Shown one piece after another: positions 1 through 8,925 of a stretch of 64,000 bases of DNA. Source of the stretch: Rheinheimera mangrovi. Its GTDB lineage: Bacteria > Pseudomonadota > Gammaproteobacteria > Enterobacterales > Alteromonadaceae. Numbering within the stretch: the first letter of the stretch is position 1; every line of letters begins with the position of its first letter. The stretch covers positions 4,075,501 to 4,139,500 of the forward strand of contig NZ_CP034683.1 in assembly GCF_003990335.1 (NCBI RefSeq). Direction: 5' to 3'. The translations under genes and the position numbers were made by a program. The notes under the pieces are model-generated. The model had not been told where the DNA came from. It searched no databases and saw only the letters and a list, made by a program, of their open reading frames with translations.

Positions 1-331
1 CAACCCAACCAGCTGGTAAATCCAGTACAGCACCTGCACCCGTTGCAATAGCATCAGGGTAACCGTGAGTGATGGTAATTCCATCTACCGTAGAAGTTGC
101 AGTTGCAGCAGTAGGGTTAACGTTCTGCACGCCTTGAATCAAAGCTTTGTTGTTTGCGAAACGAACTCCTGTTTCAAGTGATGCTTGTACAGAGGTCAAT
201 ACTGCACGGGTAGCATCACCACTCATATTTAAGAATCTGGGCGCTGCTGTTACAGCTAAGATACCTAAAATAACTATTACTATAATCAGTTCTACTAAAG
301 TAAAACCCTGTTGTTTATTTAAAGTCTTCAT
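1..331 (-). CDS. mshA: MSHA major-pilin-like type IV pilin, 3' end cut by the window edge
   Basis: The first 110 codons of a type IV pilin are read leftwards from an ATG at 331; the stop lies outside the window. The start has a good ribosome site (GAGGTG, about 5 nt upstream). The protein begins MKTLNKQQG followed by FTLVELIIVIVILGILAVT, the class III signal and hydrophobic N-terminal helix of pilins, with prepilin peptidase expected to cut after Gly9 and Glu at mature position 5. It is the last gene of the MSHA locus here, 23 bp after mshB, and by order is the major pilin MshA. It could instead be another minor pilin, since the C-terminal half is missing. Confidence 0.85.
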   Translation of the reverse strand, partial: MKTLNKQQGFTLVELIIVIVILGILAVTAAPRFLNMSGDATRAVLTSVQASLETGVRFANNKALIQGVQNVNPTAATATSTVDGITITHGYPDAIATGAGAVLDLPAGWV

Positions 332-354
332 ACTTCACCTCATTTAAAAATGTT

Positions 355-1047
355 TTACGGTTTATTACGTACCGCGTTCACTACACCAGTAGCGGGACTA
401 TACCAAAAATAGTTAAATGCAACAGAGGTCGGAATATTGTTTGTTGCCGTTGCTGGTGGTGTTGGCACAGCCGCATTGCCTGCCGTCTGAAAATAGAAAC
501 AAATGTTAGCAGCAGTACCAGTTCCTTCTACAACAACAAATTTATTTTGCGCTAAAGTAGCAGCTGTAGCACCAGTACCCACAATGGCTGCTGGCGGGTT
601 TTGCAATAGCAGGTTAAACACTTCCAGGCAACGTGCTTCTGTCATGTTCGCTACTTGTGTGTTGTTGGCTGTACCGCTAACAACCGCTGCAGTTGCTGCA
701 GTTGTGACACCGGCACTAGGGTAACCACGGGTGAAACCACCCAAAACCTGAGCTGTACTAGCGTCCACGCCCACTCTTCGGTTATCGATAGTTACAAAGG
801 TCAGGTTGGCCTGGTTAGTACCAGTACTGCCACTGGCTGAAGAACCACTTGGACGACCAGCCACTTCCCATTGTCCGCGCACCAAGCCAACGCCAGTTGC
901 AAAAGCACCTGTTACACCTTCCAACGAGGCATCCTCAGCATCATCCACAACGTCCAGAAACCGCGGCAAAGCAGTAGCTGCAAGTAAACCTAAAATTATC
1001 ACTACAATGATAATTTCGATAATAGTGAAACCACTCTGTCGTCTCAT
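355..1047 (-). CDS. mshB: MSHA minor pilin, MshB-like
   Basis: A 230-residue type IV pilin-like protein. It has a very short leader, MRRQSG, then FTIIEIIIVVIILGLLAAT, so prepilin peptidase should cut after Gly6 and leave Glu5 in the mature protein. The following PRFLDVVDDAEDASLEG stretch is typical of MshA/MshB pilins. Two cysteines in the C-terminal half could form the usual pilin disulfide. A GGAG site lies 8 nt upstream of the ATG. It sits between mshG and the terminal pilin gene, the standard place of mshB. It is expected in the inner membrane and then in the pilus as a minor or initiating subunit. The middle is Ala/Thr/Val-rich and low in complexity. Confidence 0.85.
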   Translation of the reverse strand: MRRQSGFTIIEIIIVVIILGLLAATALPRFLDVVDDAEDASLEGVTGAFATGVGLVRGQWEVAGRPSGSSASGSTGTNQANLTFVTIDNRRVGVDASTAQVLGGFTRGYPSAGVTTAATAAVVSGTANNTQVANMTEARCLEVFNLLLQNPPAAIVGTGATAATLAQNKFVVVEGTGTAANICFYFQTAGNAAVPTPPATATNNIPTSVAFNYFWYSPATGVVNAVRNKP

Positions 1048-1151
1048 TTTGTTAACTCCACATCTTTATTTGTTAGTATATCGCTAATTGTGCTTATTTT
1101 ACTCACAATCTCTAAGTTGTCTTCTATTTTTTTCATTTTTACAAATATTTA

Positions 1152-2369
1152 CTAACCACCTTTGTATGCATTCAACATATCCCACATTGGAGTAAAAATA
1201 CCTAAAGCTAATATCAGCACCATGCCGGACACTATACAAATCAAAATAGGTTCTATCTTTGCGGTGAGTCCTTTCAAGTCGTATGCCACTTCTCGTTCAT
1301 AAAAAGACGCAACTTCCGTCAACATATCGTCAACCTGACCTGTTTCTTCGCCCACAGCTAACATTTGGAGCACTAAAGGCGTAAATAATTCACTTTGCAC
1401 CGAAACACGCAACAAGCTTTCGCCCCGTTCGATGTTTTTTCGCATATCACGGATCTTTTCCGCCATAAAGTCGTTATCCACCGCTTCTGCCACTAAAGTT
1501 AAAGCAGAGGTTAATGGCACACCAGCTCTTAACATCATCGAAAAGCTACGGCTAAAACGTCCTAAGCTTGCCCGCACTAAAATAGAACCCATCAGTGGCA
1601 TTTTTAACTTCCAGTAACTCCACTGATAACGACCTTTATCTGTTTGTAAATATATCTTCAAAGCCCAGATAAATCCTATCAACACCGCTAACATCAATTC
1701 CCAGTAATTCACAAAAGAGTTCGAGCTGGCAAGCAGAACCTTGGTCGCCCAGGGCAGCTCGGTATTAAATTTGGCAAACATAGATGCAAACTGTGGGATC
1801 ACCAGAACATTCATAATCACCATAGCTACGGTAATGGCGATCAGCACAAAGGTTGGGTAACGGGTGGCTTGTTTAATTTGCTTTTTCGTTTCCATTTCCT
1901 GCTCAAAATAGCCGGAAAGTTGTAAAAATGACTCGTCAAGGCGGCCGGTATTTTCGCCAACATGCACTAGAGAAACCACTAAGCGGCTAAATATTTTGGG
2001 ATGCATGGTCATGGCCGCAGATAAAGTACGACCTTTTTCCAGTTGATCCGCTAAATCCAACAGTACAGTGTTCAAAGCATTAGAACTGGTGCTTTCTGCT
2101 AAGCCGACAATAGCGCGGATAATAGGAATACCGGCTTTCATCAGTGAGTACATCTGACGGGAGAATATAATCAACTCGGTCATGCTGACCCGTTGCCATG
2201 GCCAGACGATAGCGGCACCAGCCTGCTTCTCTTCCTGCAGTTGAATTTTGATCGGTATTTGACTGCGTTGCAGCAGCATATCGGCAGCGGCCGTTTCACT
2301 ACTGGCTTCAATGCTGCCAGTGACCGCTTGACCTTGCCTGTCCCTTGCTGTGTAGCTGAAGGTAGCCAT
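1152..2369 (-). CDS. mshG: MSHA pilus inner-membrane platform protein MshG
   Basis: A 405-residue PilC/GspF-family platform protein. It carries two T2SSF repeats (about residues 65-190 and 270-390), each with the GE.TG motif (VGENTGRLD and VGEETGQVD), and three transmembrane helices. In the pilus machine it holds the pilin assembly site in the inner membrane and contacts the ATPase MshE. Its ATG overlaps the mshE stop by one base (TAATG), implying translational coupling. The length is normal for the family. The usual next gene, mshF, is not found before mshB. Confidence 0.93.
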   Translation of the reverse strand: MATFSYTARDRQGQAVTGSIEASSETAAADMLLQRSQIPIKIQLQEEKQAGAAIVWPWQRVSMTELIIFSRQMYSLMKAGIPIIRAIVGLAESTSSNALNTVLLDLADQLEKGRTLSAAMTMHPKIFSRLVVSLVHVGENTGRLDESFLQLSGYFEQEMETKKQIKQATRYPTFVLIAITVAMVIMNVLVIPQFASMFAKFNTELPWATKVLLASSNSFVNYWELMLAVLIGFIWALKIYLQTDKGRYQWSYWKLKMPLMGSILVRASLGRFSRSFSMMLRAGVPLTSALTLVAEAVDNDFMAEKIRDMRKNIERGESLLRVSVQSELFTPLVLQMLAVGEETGQVDDMLTEVASFYEREVAYDLKGLTAKIEPILICIVSGMVLILALGIFTPMWDMLNAYKGG

Positions 2370-4114
2370 TAGAGAGGATCCAGCTCTGTGGTAATGATAC
2401 TGACCGGCTCTTCCAGTTCAAGATACTCAGAAACCTTAATGACTTCTTCTATGCTGGTCAGCCCTTGCATCGCATAATCCAGCGCCATATCGCCCAAAGG
2501 CCTAAAGCCTTCGTTGTTGCGGGCTGCAATAGCAAAACCTTCAGCGTCACTGCGGCGCAGCGCATCAGCCAGCTCGCGGTTCATTACCAACAATTCAAAC
2601 ACACCTATACGGCCAGAATACCCCGTATGGTTGCAGTTCTGACACCCTTCACCACGCCAAAACTGTTGACTTGGTGTTATATGTTTATGTTGTAACCAGC
2701 TGATTTCAGACGAATCCGGCGTGTACGGCTTTTTGCAATGTGGGCATAAACGCCGAACCAGTCGCTGTGCCAGAATGGCCCGCAGTGCGCTGGCGACCAG
2801 ATACTCGGCAGCGCCCATATCGATTAAACGCAAGGTACTGCTGATCGCATCATTGGTGTGCAAAGTCGACAACACCAAGTGACCAGTTAAAGCTCCACGT
2901 AAGCCAATTTCTGCGGTTTCCTGATCCCGCATCTCACCGACCATGATAATGTCTGGATCCTGACGCAAGCTGGTTCTTAATACATTACTGAAGGTCAGGC
3001 CAATTTTGTGATTCACCTGCACCTGATTAATACGGGGCAAACGGTATTCCACCGGATCTTCCACCGTAATAATTTTATTGCCTTCTTTGTTCAGCTCGCT
3101 GAGCATGCCGTACAAACTGGTGGTTTTACCCGAACCTGTAGGACCTGTGACCAAAATCATACCGTGAGGTGTTTTTAAGATACGGCGCAAACGTTTTAGC
3201 AGCGCATCCGGCATACCGGTTTGTTCCATCGTCAGCAAACCAGCTGATTGGTCCAATAAACGCATTACCACCGACTCGCCATATTGCACCGGCATAGTCG
3301 ACATCCGCACATCTATAGTGCGGCCTTTAATTTTGATTTGAAAACGGCCATCCTGCGGCAAACGCTTTTCCGATATATCCAGCTGCGCCATCAGCTTTAA
3401 ACGCAAAACCAAAGCCGGCACTATACTGACTTCTTTTAATACGTTTTCCTGCAACACACCGTCCACCCGCTGGCGGATCCTCAGCAGTTTTTCGTCCGGT
3501 TCGATATGAATATCCGAAGCCCTAACCTGCACAGCATCCTCAAAAATGGATTGCAGTAGTTTGACGATAGTGTTGTCGTTATCTGTTGGGTCGCTTAAAG
3601 CACCAAAATCAAGAATATCGGTTTCGGCGTACTCTTCTTTGAGCTGAGTGGCAAAACTTTCAATTTGTTTAGTGCGGCGGTACAAACGGTCAAAAGCGCT
3701 GATCAGTTGGCTTTCACGCACTATCGCAATAGAGATTTCTTTCGGCGCCAGCATAGGCGCTATCTGATCCAGCACAGACAAATCGGCAGGATCGCTCATG
3801 CCCAGCAAGACGGAGGTCCCTCTGTCTTCCAGCACTAAAGCGCGGAAACGACGGGCATGCACTTCTGGTAATAAGGCAACAGCTTTAGGGTCAATTTGCT
3901 GCGAGCTGATATCCAGCAAATCCACTTTGAGCTGTTGCGATAAAAACTGTAGTAACTGATCTTCAGTTAAAAACTGCATATCAATCAGGCTACTACCCAG
4001 CTTGCGGCCCGTTTTTTGCTGCTGTGCTAACGCTTGCTGCAATTGCTGCTCACTGATGATGTTTTCATGCACCAACAGATCACCAAGTCGCATTTTCAGT
4101 CTGGGTTTTAACAT
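2369..4114 (-). CDS. mshE: MSHA pilus extension ATPase MshE with c-di-GMP-binding N-domain
   Basis: A 581-residue GspE/PilB-type ATPase that powers pilus extension from the cytoplasmic face. The MshEN domain starts at residue 9 (RLGDLL, then LGSSLI near 39-44), matching the long c-di-GMP-binding motif known from Vibrio MshE. The catalytic part has Walker A GPTGSGKT at 324-331, an Asp box and Walker B near 386-397 (DPDIIMVGEMRD), a His box (STLHTND), and two CxxC pairs near 457-460 and 489-492 for zinc. Neighbours are mshG (one-base overlap) and mshN (4 bp gap). The intact binding motif predicts that c-di-GMP controls MSHA extension here. Confidence 0.95.
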   Translation of the reverse strand: MLKPRLKMRLGDLLVHENIISEQQLQQALAQQQKTGRKLGSSLIDMQFLTEDQLLQFLSQQLKVDLLDISSQQIDPKAVALLPEVHARRFRALVLEDRGTSVLLGMSDPADLSVLDQIAPMLAPKEISIAIVRESQLISAFDRLYRRTKQIESFATQLKEEYAETDILDFGALSDPTDNDNTIVKLLQSIFEDAVQVRASDIHIEPDEKLLRIRQRVDGVLQENVLKEVSIVPALVLRLKLMAQLDISEKRLPQDGRFQIKIKGRTIDVRMSTMPVQYGESVVMRLLDQSAGLLTMEQTGMPDALLKRLRRILKTPHGMILVTGPTGSGKTTSLYGMLSELNKEGNKIITVEDPVEYRLPRINQVQVNHKIGLTFSNVLRTSLRQDPDIIMVGEMRDQETAEIGLRGALTGHLVLSTLHTNDAISSTLRLIDMGAAEYLVASALRAILAQRLVRRLCPHCKKPYTPDSSEISWLQHKHITPSQQFWRGEGCQNCNHTGYSGRIGVFELLVMNRELADALRRSDAEGFAIAARNNEGFRPLGDMALDYAMQGLTSIEEVIKVSEYLELEEPVSIITTELDPL

Positions 4115-4118
4115 AAAT

Positions 4119-5366
4119 TCACTCTAGCGCTGCTATGCGCTTTTTTACATAGTCCAGGCTGGCCGGAGATAAGCCAACCCCATTGACTGCCACCTGACGA
4201 TACGCCAGTAATGCTTGTTCACTTTGTTGCATCGCATCATAACTTAATGCCATACCTAACCACCAACGCGCTTGTTCAGGTTGTTGCCGCGCCAGTTGTT
4301 GGAACACTTGCACGGATTGCGCATGCTGATTCGTTTTCTGCAAAGCAGCTGCTTTTAATGCATAAAAGTCTGTGTAATTAAAAATGTCAGGCTCGTCCTG
4401 CAAATAAGTCAGAGCTTTGGTCCAGTCTTGCTGCTTTAAAGCTAAAGCGGCCAGCGCCATTGACAGCTTTGGATCCTGCACTCCTGTCGCGCTGGCTTGT
4501 TCCAAAATTTGTACCGCTGCCGCATCATTACGCTGAAGCTGAGCCAAACGCGATAACTCTAAATAAGCCTCGCTGCCGGAAGGGTCGAGCTGACGTACTT
4601 GTTGCCAAAACTCCACAGCCCGATTTAAATTGCCTACCGATTCAGCCTTTTTTGCTTTTTGCAGCAGCAGCCCTTTTTGCTGCTCCGGGCTCAGTTGTAC
4701 TTTTTCGATAGCCAAAGAGCGGGGTTTGTCCGAAACTGGCGGCTGGTCGCTCCAATCCGGCTCTACAGTCGTTTCCGAATCTGCGGCAAAGTCTCCGCTT
4801 TGATCAAATTCTGTAACCTGAACTTCGGCTGTGTCAGCTGAACCAGCTAACATTAGATCTGTACTTGCAGCTGGTTCAGGATCAGCTAAAACAACCTGCA
4901 CAACACGCTCTTCGGCAACAGGTTGCTCCACAAAAGGTTTCAAACCTGATTCTGTAACTGCGGCTGGTTCTGCTGTCTTTTTCTTGCCAAGCTGAGCCGC
5001 CACCTCTGGTGACACACGGGTCGCGACTACATCCTGCAAGGTGATCGGTTCTTCTGCTAACTGCGCTGTAGAAAGACTTGTGACCGCCGCTAAGCTTTGA
5101 GCCTGTGGCACCAATTGTGTCACGGCAGCTAATGGATGAACCTGGCCTTTTTGCACTTCAGTTGCTGTTGCTGCTTGTTCTGTTTTGATGGAAAAACGTT
5201 CTTTATACCAGGCCTGACCGCACCAACCCGCTAATAACGCCAGAGGCACTGCCACCCACAATAACAGATATGATTTACGCTGTGGTTTGAAGCTGATAAA
5301 ACCTCTGTGATGTTGCTGCTGTTGCTGCTTGTCTAAATCACGCAGCATTTTATTGATCACACTCAT
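4119..5366 (-). CDS. mshN: MSHA biogenesis TPR protein MshN
   Basis: About 415 residues, starting MSVINKMLRDLDKQ, which is typical of MshN. I use the ATG at 5366: the upstream in-frame GTG adds two residues, while this ATG forms an ATGA overlap with the mshM stop. One transmembrane helix lies near residues 33-53 (LLLWVAVPLALLAGW). A long acidic, Ala/Val/Glu-rich periplasmic linker follows, and TPR-like helices fill about residues 230-415. The likely role is a periplasmic scaffold linking the inner-membrane machinery to the MshL secretin. The linker is low in complexity and probably fast-evolving. Confidence 0.88.
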   Translation of the reverse strand: MSVINKMLRDLDKQQQQQHHRGFISFKPQRKSYLLLWVAVPLALLAGWCGQAWYKERFSIKTEQAATATEVQKGQVHPLAAVTQLVPQAQSLAAVTSLSTAQLAEEPITLQDVVATRVSPEVAAQLGKKKTAEPAAVTESGLKPFVEQPVAEERVVQVVLADPEPAASTDLMLAGSADTAEVQVTEFDQSGDFAADSETTVEPDWSDQPPVSDKPRSLAIEKVQLSPEQQKGLLLQKAKKAESVGNLNRAVEFWQQVRQLDPSGSEAYLELSRLAQLQRNDAAAVQILEQASATGVQDPKLSMALAALALKQQDWTKALTYLQDEPDIFNYTDFYALKAAALQKTNQHAQSVQVFQQLARQQPEQARWWLGMALSYDAMQQSEQALLAYRQVAVNGVGLSPASLDYVKKRIAALE

Positions 5367-6274
5367 AACCACAACCCTCGAAAATGCCAGGCAGCTGCGG
5401 CGGCAATTACCAACAAAGAAACCAGCAAACCAATCACTATGGGATGAAGAGCAGATATAGTCTCATATACATCTTCGGTGTCTTTTGCGGCATAACGTAA
5501 ATGTTTGGCATCCACCTGCAGCTTATTTTCGCCAAAAGCCAACATCAGACCTTTATGACTTAACACATTCACTAAGCGTGGGATCCCTCTGCTGTATTTC
5601 CAAATCGCTTTTAACGCACCGGGTGAGAACAATGGCTGTCGAACACCAGCAATATCGACGCGTGCATTGACATAGGCCTGAACTTCGTAATAAGACATGC
5701 CACGTAACAAATAAGAAAAACTAACGCGCTGACGCAACTGACGAAATTTATAGCTGGCCAGACGGGTATCGAGCTCGGGCTGACCAAACAACACCACTTG
5801 CAACAATTTACGTTGTTCAGTTTCGAGATTAGTTAATAAGCGTAAAGCTTCCAATGTTTCGTCTGGCAAAGCCTGAGCTTCATCGATGATCAACACTGCC
5901 CTTTTTTCCTGGCCTGCCAACACCACTAAATGTCGCTGTATTAATTGCACTAACTGTTGGCTATCAATAGTATCTGATTGTTTTAAGCCTAATTCGCAGG
6001 CCAAAGCCCAACGCAATTCCAGCGGAGATAAATAAGGATCTGGAATATATGCAATAACCCAATCGTCTGGCGCTTCATTCATTAGCTTGCGGCACAACAT
6101 GGTTTTTCCTGTGCCCACTTCGCCTGTCACTTTGATAAAACCTTCGCCCACATTCAAAGCAGTGGTCAGCACTTCTAAGGCTTCATGGTGCTGGGGCAAA
6201 TCTATATAAAACGCCGTATTTGGAGTCAGACTGAAAGGGGTTTGCTGTAAACCAAAGTGGCGTAAATACAACAT
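5363..6274 (-). CDS. mshM: MSHA biogenesis ATPase MshM (ExeA-like)
   Basis: An AAA ATPase of the ExeA/GspA type, 303 residues from the ATG at 6274. Homologues begin with a form of MLYLRHFGL, so I reject the upstream ATG at 6295, which overlaps mshL. Walker A is GEVGTGKT (about residues 51-58) and Walker B is VLIIDEAQAL. A single transmembrane helix lies near the C-terminus (IVIGLLVSLLVIAAAAAW), which puts the ATPase domain in the cytoplasm. ExeA-like proteins help assemble the secretin through peptidoglycan. ATGA overlap couples it to mshN, and mshL ends just upstream. Confidence 0.9.
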   Translation of the reverse strand: MLYLRHFGLQQTPFSLTPNTAFYIDLPQHHEALEVLTTALNVGEGFIKVTGEVGTGKTMLCRKLMNEAPDDWVIAYIPDPYLSPLELRWALACELGLKQSDTIDSQQLVQLIQRHLVVLAGQEKRAVLIIDEAQALPDETLEALRLLTNLETEQRKLLQVVLFGQPELDTRLASYKFRQLRQRVSFSYLLRGMSYYEVQAYVNARVDIAGVRQPLFSPGALKAIWKYSRGIPRLVNVLSHKGLMLAFGENKLQVDAKHLRYAAKDTEDVYETISALHPIVIGLLVSLLVIAAAAAWHFRGLWL

Positions 6275-6276
6275 AA

Positions 6277-7971
6277 TCAGTTCTTCGGATACCATTGTTC
6301 AATCAAATCGGCTGACTGCTTCAGCTGTTGCTGCATAGCATTACCGGACGAGACCGTAGGTTTGATCAGAATAATCAATTCCTTTTTCCGCTCCACTTTG
6401 CTTATGTTAGTAAACAACTTGCCCAATAAAGGCACTGAGCCAAGCACTGGTACTTTGGATTCATTGTCACTTATAGTCGATTGCATTAATCCGCCAATCA
6501 CCACGATTTCCCCATTGCGGGCTTTAATTATGGTATCTGATTCGCGGATATTGGTTTGAGCTGAAGGCAGGGAGTAAGGTGCCTGGCCTGAAACACTGAT
6601 CGATTTTGACAACTCGGTGGTCTCAGACACAGATGGATGCACATGCAATATGACATCACCTTCGACATTAATCTGGGGCGTTACATCCAACGCAATACCT
6701 GAGAAAAACGGCTCCAGCGTAGGGATAGGTACATCAATGTTGGTCACACCACCGTTGTTGTTGCCTGTGACGCTGGAACTGCTGTTTACTCCTGTCACAT
6801 AATATTCGTCCGAGCCTACTTTAATCACGGCTTTCTGATTGTTAATGGCGGTGACTCGAGGGCTTGACAGCACCTGCGCATTGCCTTGGGTTTCCAACAG
6901 GTTAATTACACCGCTAAAATCATCACCCTCAAAGCCTATTCTGCCTAATCCGCCTACCTGAGCAGTGATGTTATTACCGAGACTAAAAGTATTATTGCTG
7001 AAATTAATATCAGTGGACCCTATAGTGCCGGCAATTTTGGTCCAGTTAATACCTTGTTGGTAGTCATCATTTAAGGTCACTTCGATAATTTTTACTTCCA
7101 GTATTACCTGACGCTGCAAACTCTCCTCAGTCTGGCCCAGATAAGCCCGCACAGCTTCGATCTCCGAAGGTAAACCCCGTACTGTGACTAAACCTGCCTG
7201 AGGGCTGATAACTACAGTCCTATCAGGTCCTGCGCCCATCACACCTGTGATTGCTTCTTTTAGATCTTTCCAGAAATCAGTCTGGCTGGAACTCTGTACC
7301 GAACTGCCATTTCCCTGTCCCCCCTGATTATTCTGATTGCCATTCTGACCGTTATTATTTTGATTGGAGTTCTGGCCATTATTCTGACTATTACTCTGGT
7401 TACTCCCACCCGAATTACTACCGCTGCCGCCATTTTGTGATGACGATATACCGCCTGCAGTGACTGAAATGGAGGAACTACCTGAACGCTGCATCAGTAG
7501 ATAGTTTACTGGTATTGTTTCTGTGCGCAGACCGCCAGGCATGATTTTGTATATGGAGCCGACCTGCTGAATATGATAACCATACAGCTGCTCAACCACC
7601 GCAAAAGCTTCGTTTAACGTCACTTGTTTTAAATCCAGCGTGATCTGTCCCGACACGGCAGGATGAATCGCAACACTGTAATCTGTATCTGCAACCAGCG
7701 AAGTAAAGAAATCTGCTATATCTACATTTGCTGCAGCCACATTAAAACGTGGCTGCATCGACTGGCCTTGTTGCATGGGTGCAGCTAAAGCTAACAAGTC
7801 TTGAGTGACGCTATCAGGCACAACAGGTGCAGCAGGTTTTGACTGGTTCTGCGACTCAGCCAAAGCAGCTTGCGCCTGTTGCGGCACTTTAGTTTCCTGC
7901 AAGCCCTGACAAGCAGCTAAACTGAGGCTGATGAAAGCTAATGTAAAATAGTTTTTCTTAAAATAATTCAT
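6277..7971 (-). CDS. mshL: MSHA outer-membrane secretin MshL
   Basis: A 564-residue secretin that forms the outer-membrane gate for the pilus. The signal peptide ends in SLSLAAC, so it is a lipoprotein acylated at Cys21. A secretin N-domain spans about residues 85-150 (ADFFTSLVADTDYSV). An Asn/Gln/Gly/Ser-rich stretch covers about 178-232. The secretin core runs from about 340 to 560 and contains VLSSPRVTAINNQKAVIKVG and the late VIGGLMQ and ELIILIKPTV segments. The start overlaps the end of mshK by 4 bases. The family assignment is firm; only the low-complexity insert is unusual. Confidence 0.95.
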   Translation of the reverse strand: MNYFKKNYFTLAFISLSLAACQGLQETKVPQQAQAALAESQNQSKPAAPVVPDSVTQDLLALAAPMQQGQSMQPRFNVAAANVDIADFFTSLVADTDYSVAIHPAVSGQITLDLKQVTLNEAFAVVEQLYGYHIQQVGSIYKIMPGGLRTETIPVNYLLMQRSGSSSISVTAGGISSSQNGGSGSNSGGSNQSNSQNNGQNSNQNNNGQNGNQNNQGGQGNGSSVQSSSQTDFWKDLKEAITGVMGAGPDRTVVISPQAGLVTVRGLPSEIEAVRAYLGQTEESLQRQVILEVKIIEVTLNDDYQQGINWTKIAGTIGSTDINFSNNTFSLGNNITAQVGGLGRIGFEGDDFSGVINLLETQGNAQVLSSPRVTAINNQKAVIKVGSDEYYVTGVNSSSSVTGNNNGGVTNIDVPIPTLEPFFSGIALDVTPQINVEGDVILHVHPSVSETTELSKSISVSGQAPYSLPSAQTNIRESDTIIKARNGEIVVIGGLMQSTISDNESKVPVLGSVPLLGKLFTNISKVERKKELIILIKPTVSSGNAMQQQLKQSADLIEQWYPKN

Positions 7972-8297
7972 CGAGTTTTCATCGCTTTAAACAAACTTAA
8001 GGTTAAACGTTCATTCTCTCGCTGTAACACCACCTGCTTGTGATTAATGCTCAGCACTTTATAGCCATCAATTTCATCACCTTGCTTCACTGATTGGCCA
8101 TTAATAAACGCCATATGTTGTCCCTGCACAGTTTTGATCAGACCCAATTTGAATTTCGCATCCAGGTCCACTGGTTCCGGCTCTGCAGCCGTACTTACAG
8201 ACACAGCTATGGCTATATCAGGTTTGGTTGGGTCTGAAGCCGCATGCACAGTAAGGCTCAGCACCAAACAGAGGCTACAACTTAATATAACTTTCAT
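7968..8297 (-). CDS. mshK: MSHA biogenesis protein MshK (PilP-like)
   Basis: A small periplasmic protein of 109 residues from the ATG at 8297; the upstream GTG at 8303 adds only two residues. It has a signal peptide (MKVILSCSLCLVLSLTVHA) and then a compact domain with KLGLIKTVQGQHMAFINGQSVKQGDEI, resembling PilP-type pilotin or homology-region folds that contact the secretin. It overlaps mshJ by about 23 bp upstream and mshL by 4 bp downstream, so all three are co-translated. The name is assigned mainly from its place between mshJ and mshL. Confidence 0.83.
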   Translation of the reverse strand: MKVILSCSLCLVLSLTVHAASDPTKPDIAIAVSVSTAAEPEPVDLDAKFKLGLIKTVQGQHMAFINGQSVKQGDEIDGYKVLSINHKQVVLQRENERLTLSLFKAMKTR

Positions 8298-8925
8298 TGT
8301 CACTCACAGTCAGTAAATGCAAAGTCAGCTCTGCATCAGGGTATTCAGTTACTTTATAGTCAACACTTTGCCAACCCAACGACCAGGGCAACGTATCAAG
8401 CCGTTCCAGCACAGCCGTTAGTGCAAAATAATTACCTGTTAAGATTACAACTGTAGAGTGTTGATAAATAACCGCTTTATTATCTGTACCCTGCTCTGAA
8501 AAGGTTAAAGGAACAGGCGGATTGGCAATCACTGATTTCATTTTTACATTATTGCTACTTTTTAGCACATCTTGCAGCACAGACGCCATGCGTTCCGAAC
8601 CTATGAAGTAGCTGGTCAGTTTAGAAATTTGTTGCTGCAAATCCTGTTCCTGATGTCGCAGGCTTTGCAGTTCGAGTTTGTAATTGGCATCAATATCAAT
8701 CCCTGCTTGTTGCTGCAACGTCGTCAGGGTCGTGTTTTGCTGTTGCAACATCGCTGTGGCACTGGCTATTTGCTGATCGGCTTTTTTCAGCTCTTCAAAA
8801 GCAGGCACCAGGAGCTGTAGCATAAAAAGCCACAAAGATAACAACAATGCTCCAGCCAGAGCTGTGTACTTTTCCCGTTCTTGTAGCGCACTGAAGCGAT
8901 CAGACATCTGCTGCCAGGCACTCAT
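8275..8925 (-). CDS. mshJ: MSHA biogenesis protein MshJ (PilO-like)
   Basis: A 216-residue bitopic inner-membrane protein. A short cytoplasmic N-terminus is followed by one transmembrane helix (YTALAGALLLSLWLFMLQLL), a periplasmic coiled coil rich in Gln and Leu (about 45-100), and a small alpha/beta domain, which is the PilO plan. With MshI and the PilN-like protein it should form the alignment subcomplex between ATPase platform and secretin. The start overlaps the previous gene as ATGA. Confidence 0.87.
   Translation of the reverse strand: MSAWQQMSDRFSALQEREKYTALAGALLLSLWLFMLQLLVPAFEELKKADQQIASATAMLQQQNTTLTTLQQQAGIDIDANYKLELQSLRHQEQDLQQQISKLTSYFIGSERMASVLQDVLKSSNNVKMKSVIANPPVPLTFSEQGTDNKAVIYQHSTVVILTGNYFALTAVLERLDTLPWSLGWQSVDYKVTEYPDAELTLHLLTVSDNESYIKL

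Noticed and set aside
503..1087. Plus-strand frames opposite mshB
   Set aside because: Low-complexity Ala/Val/Thr mirror frames without ribosome sites; the minus-strand pilin is certain.
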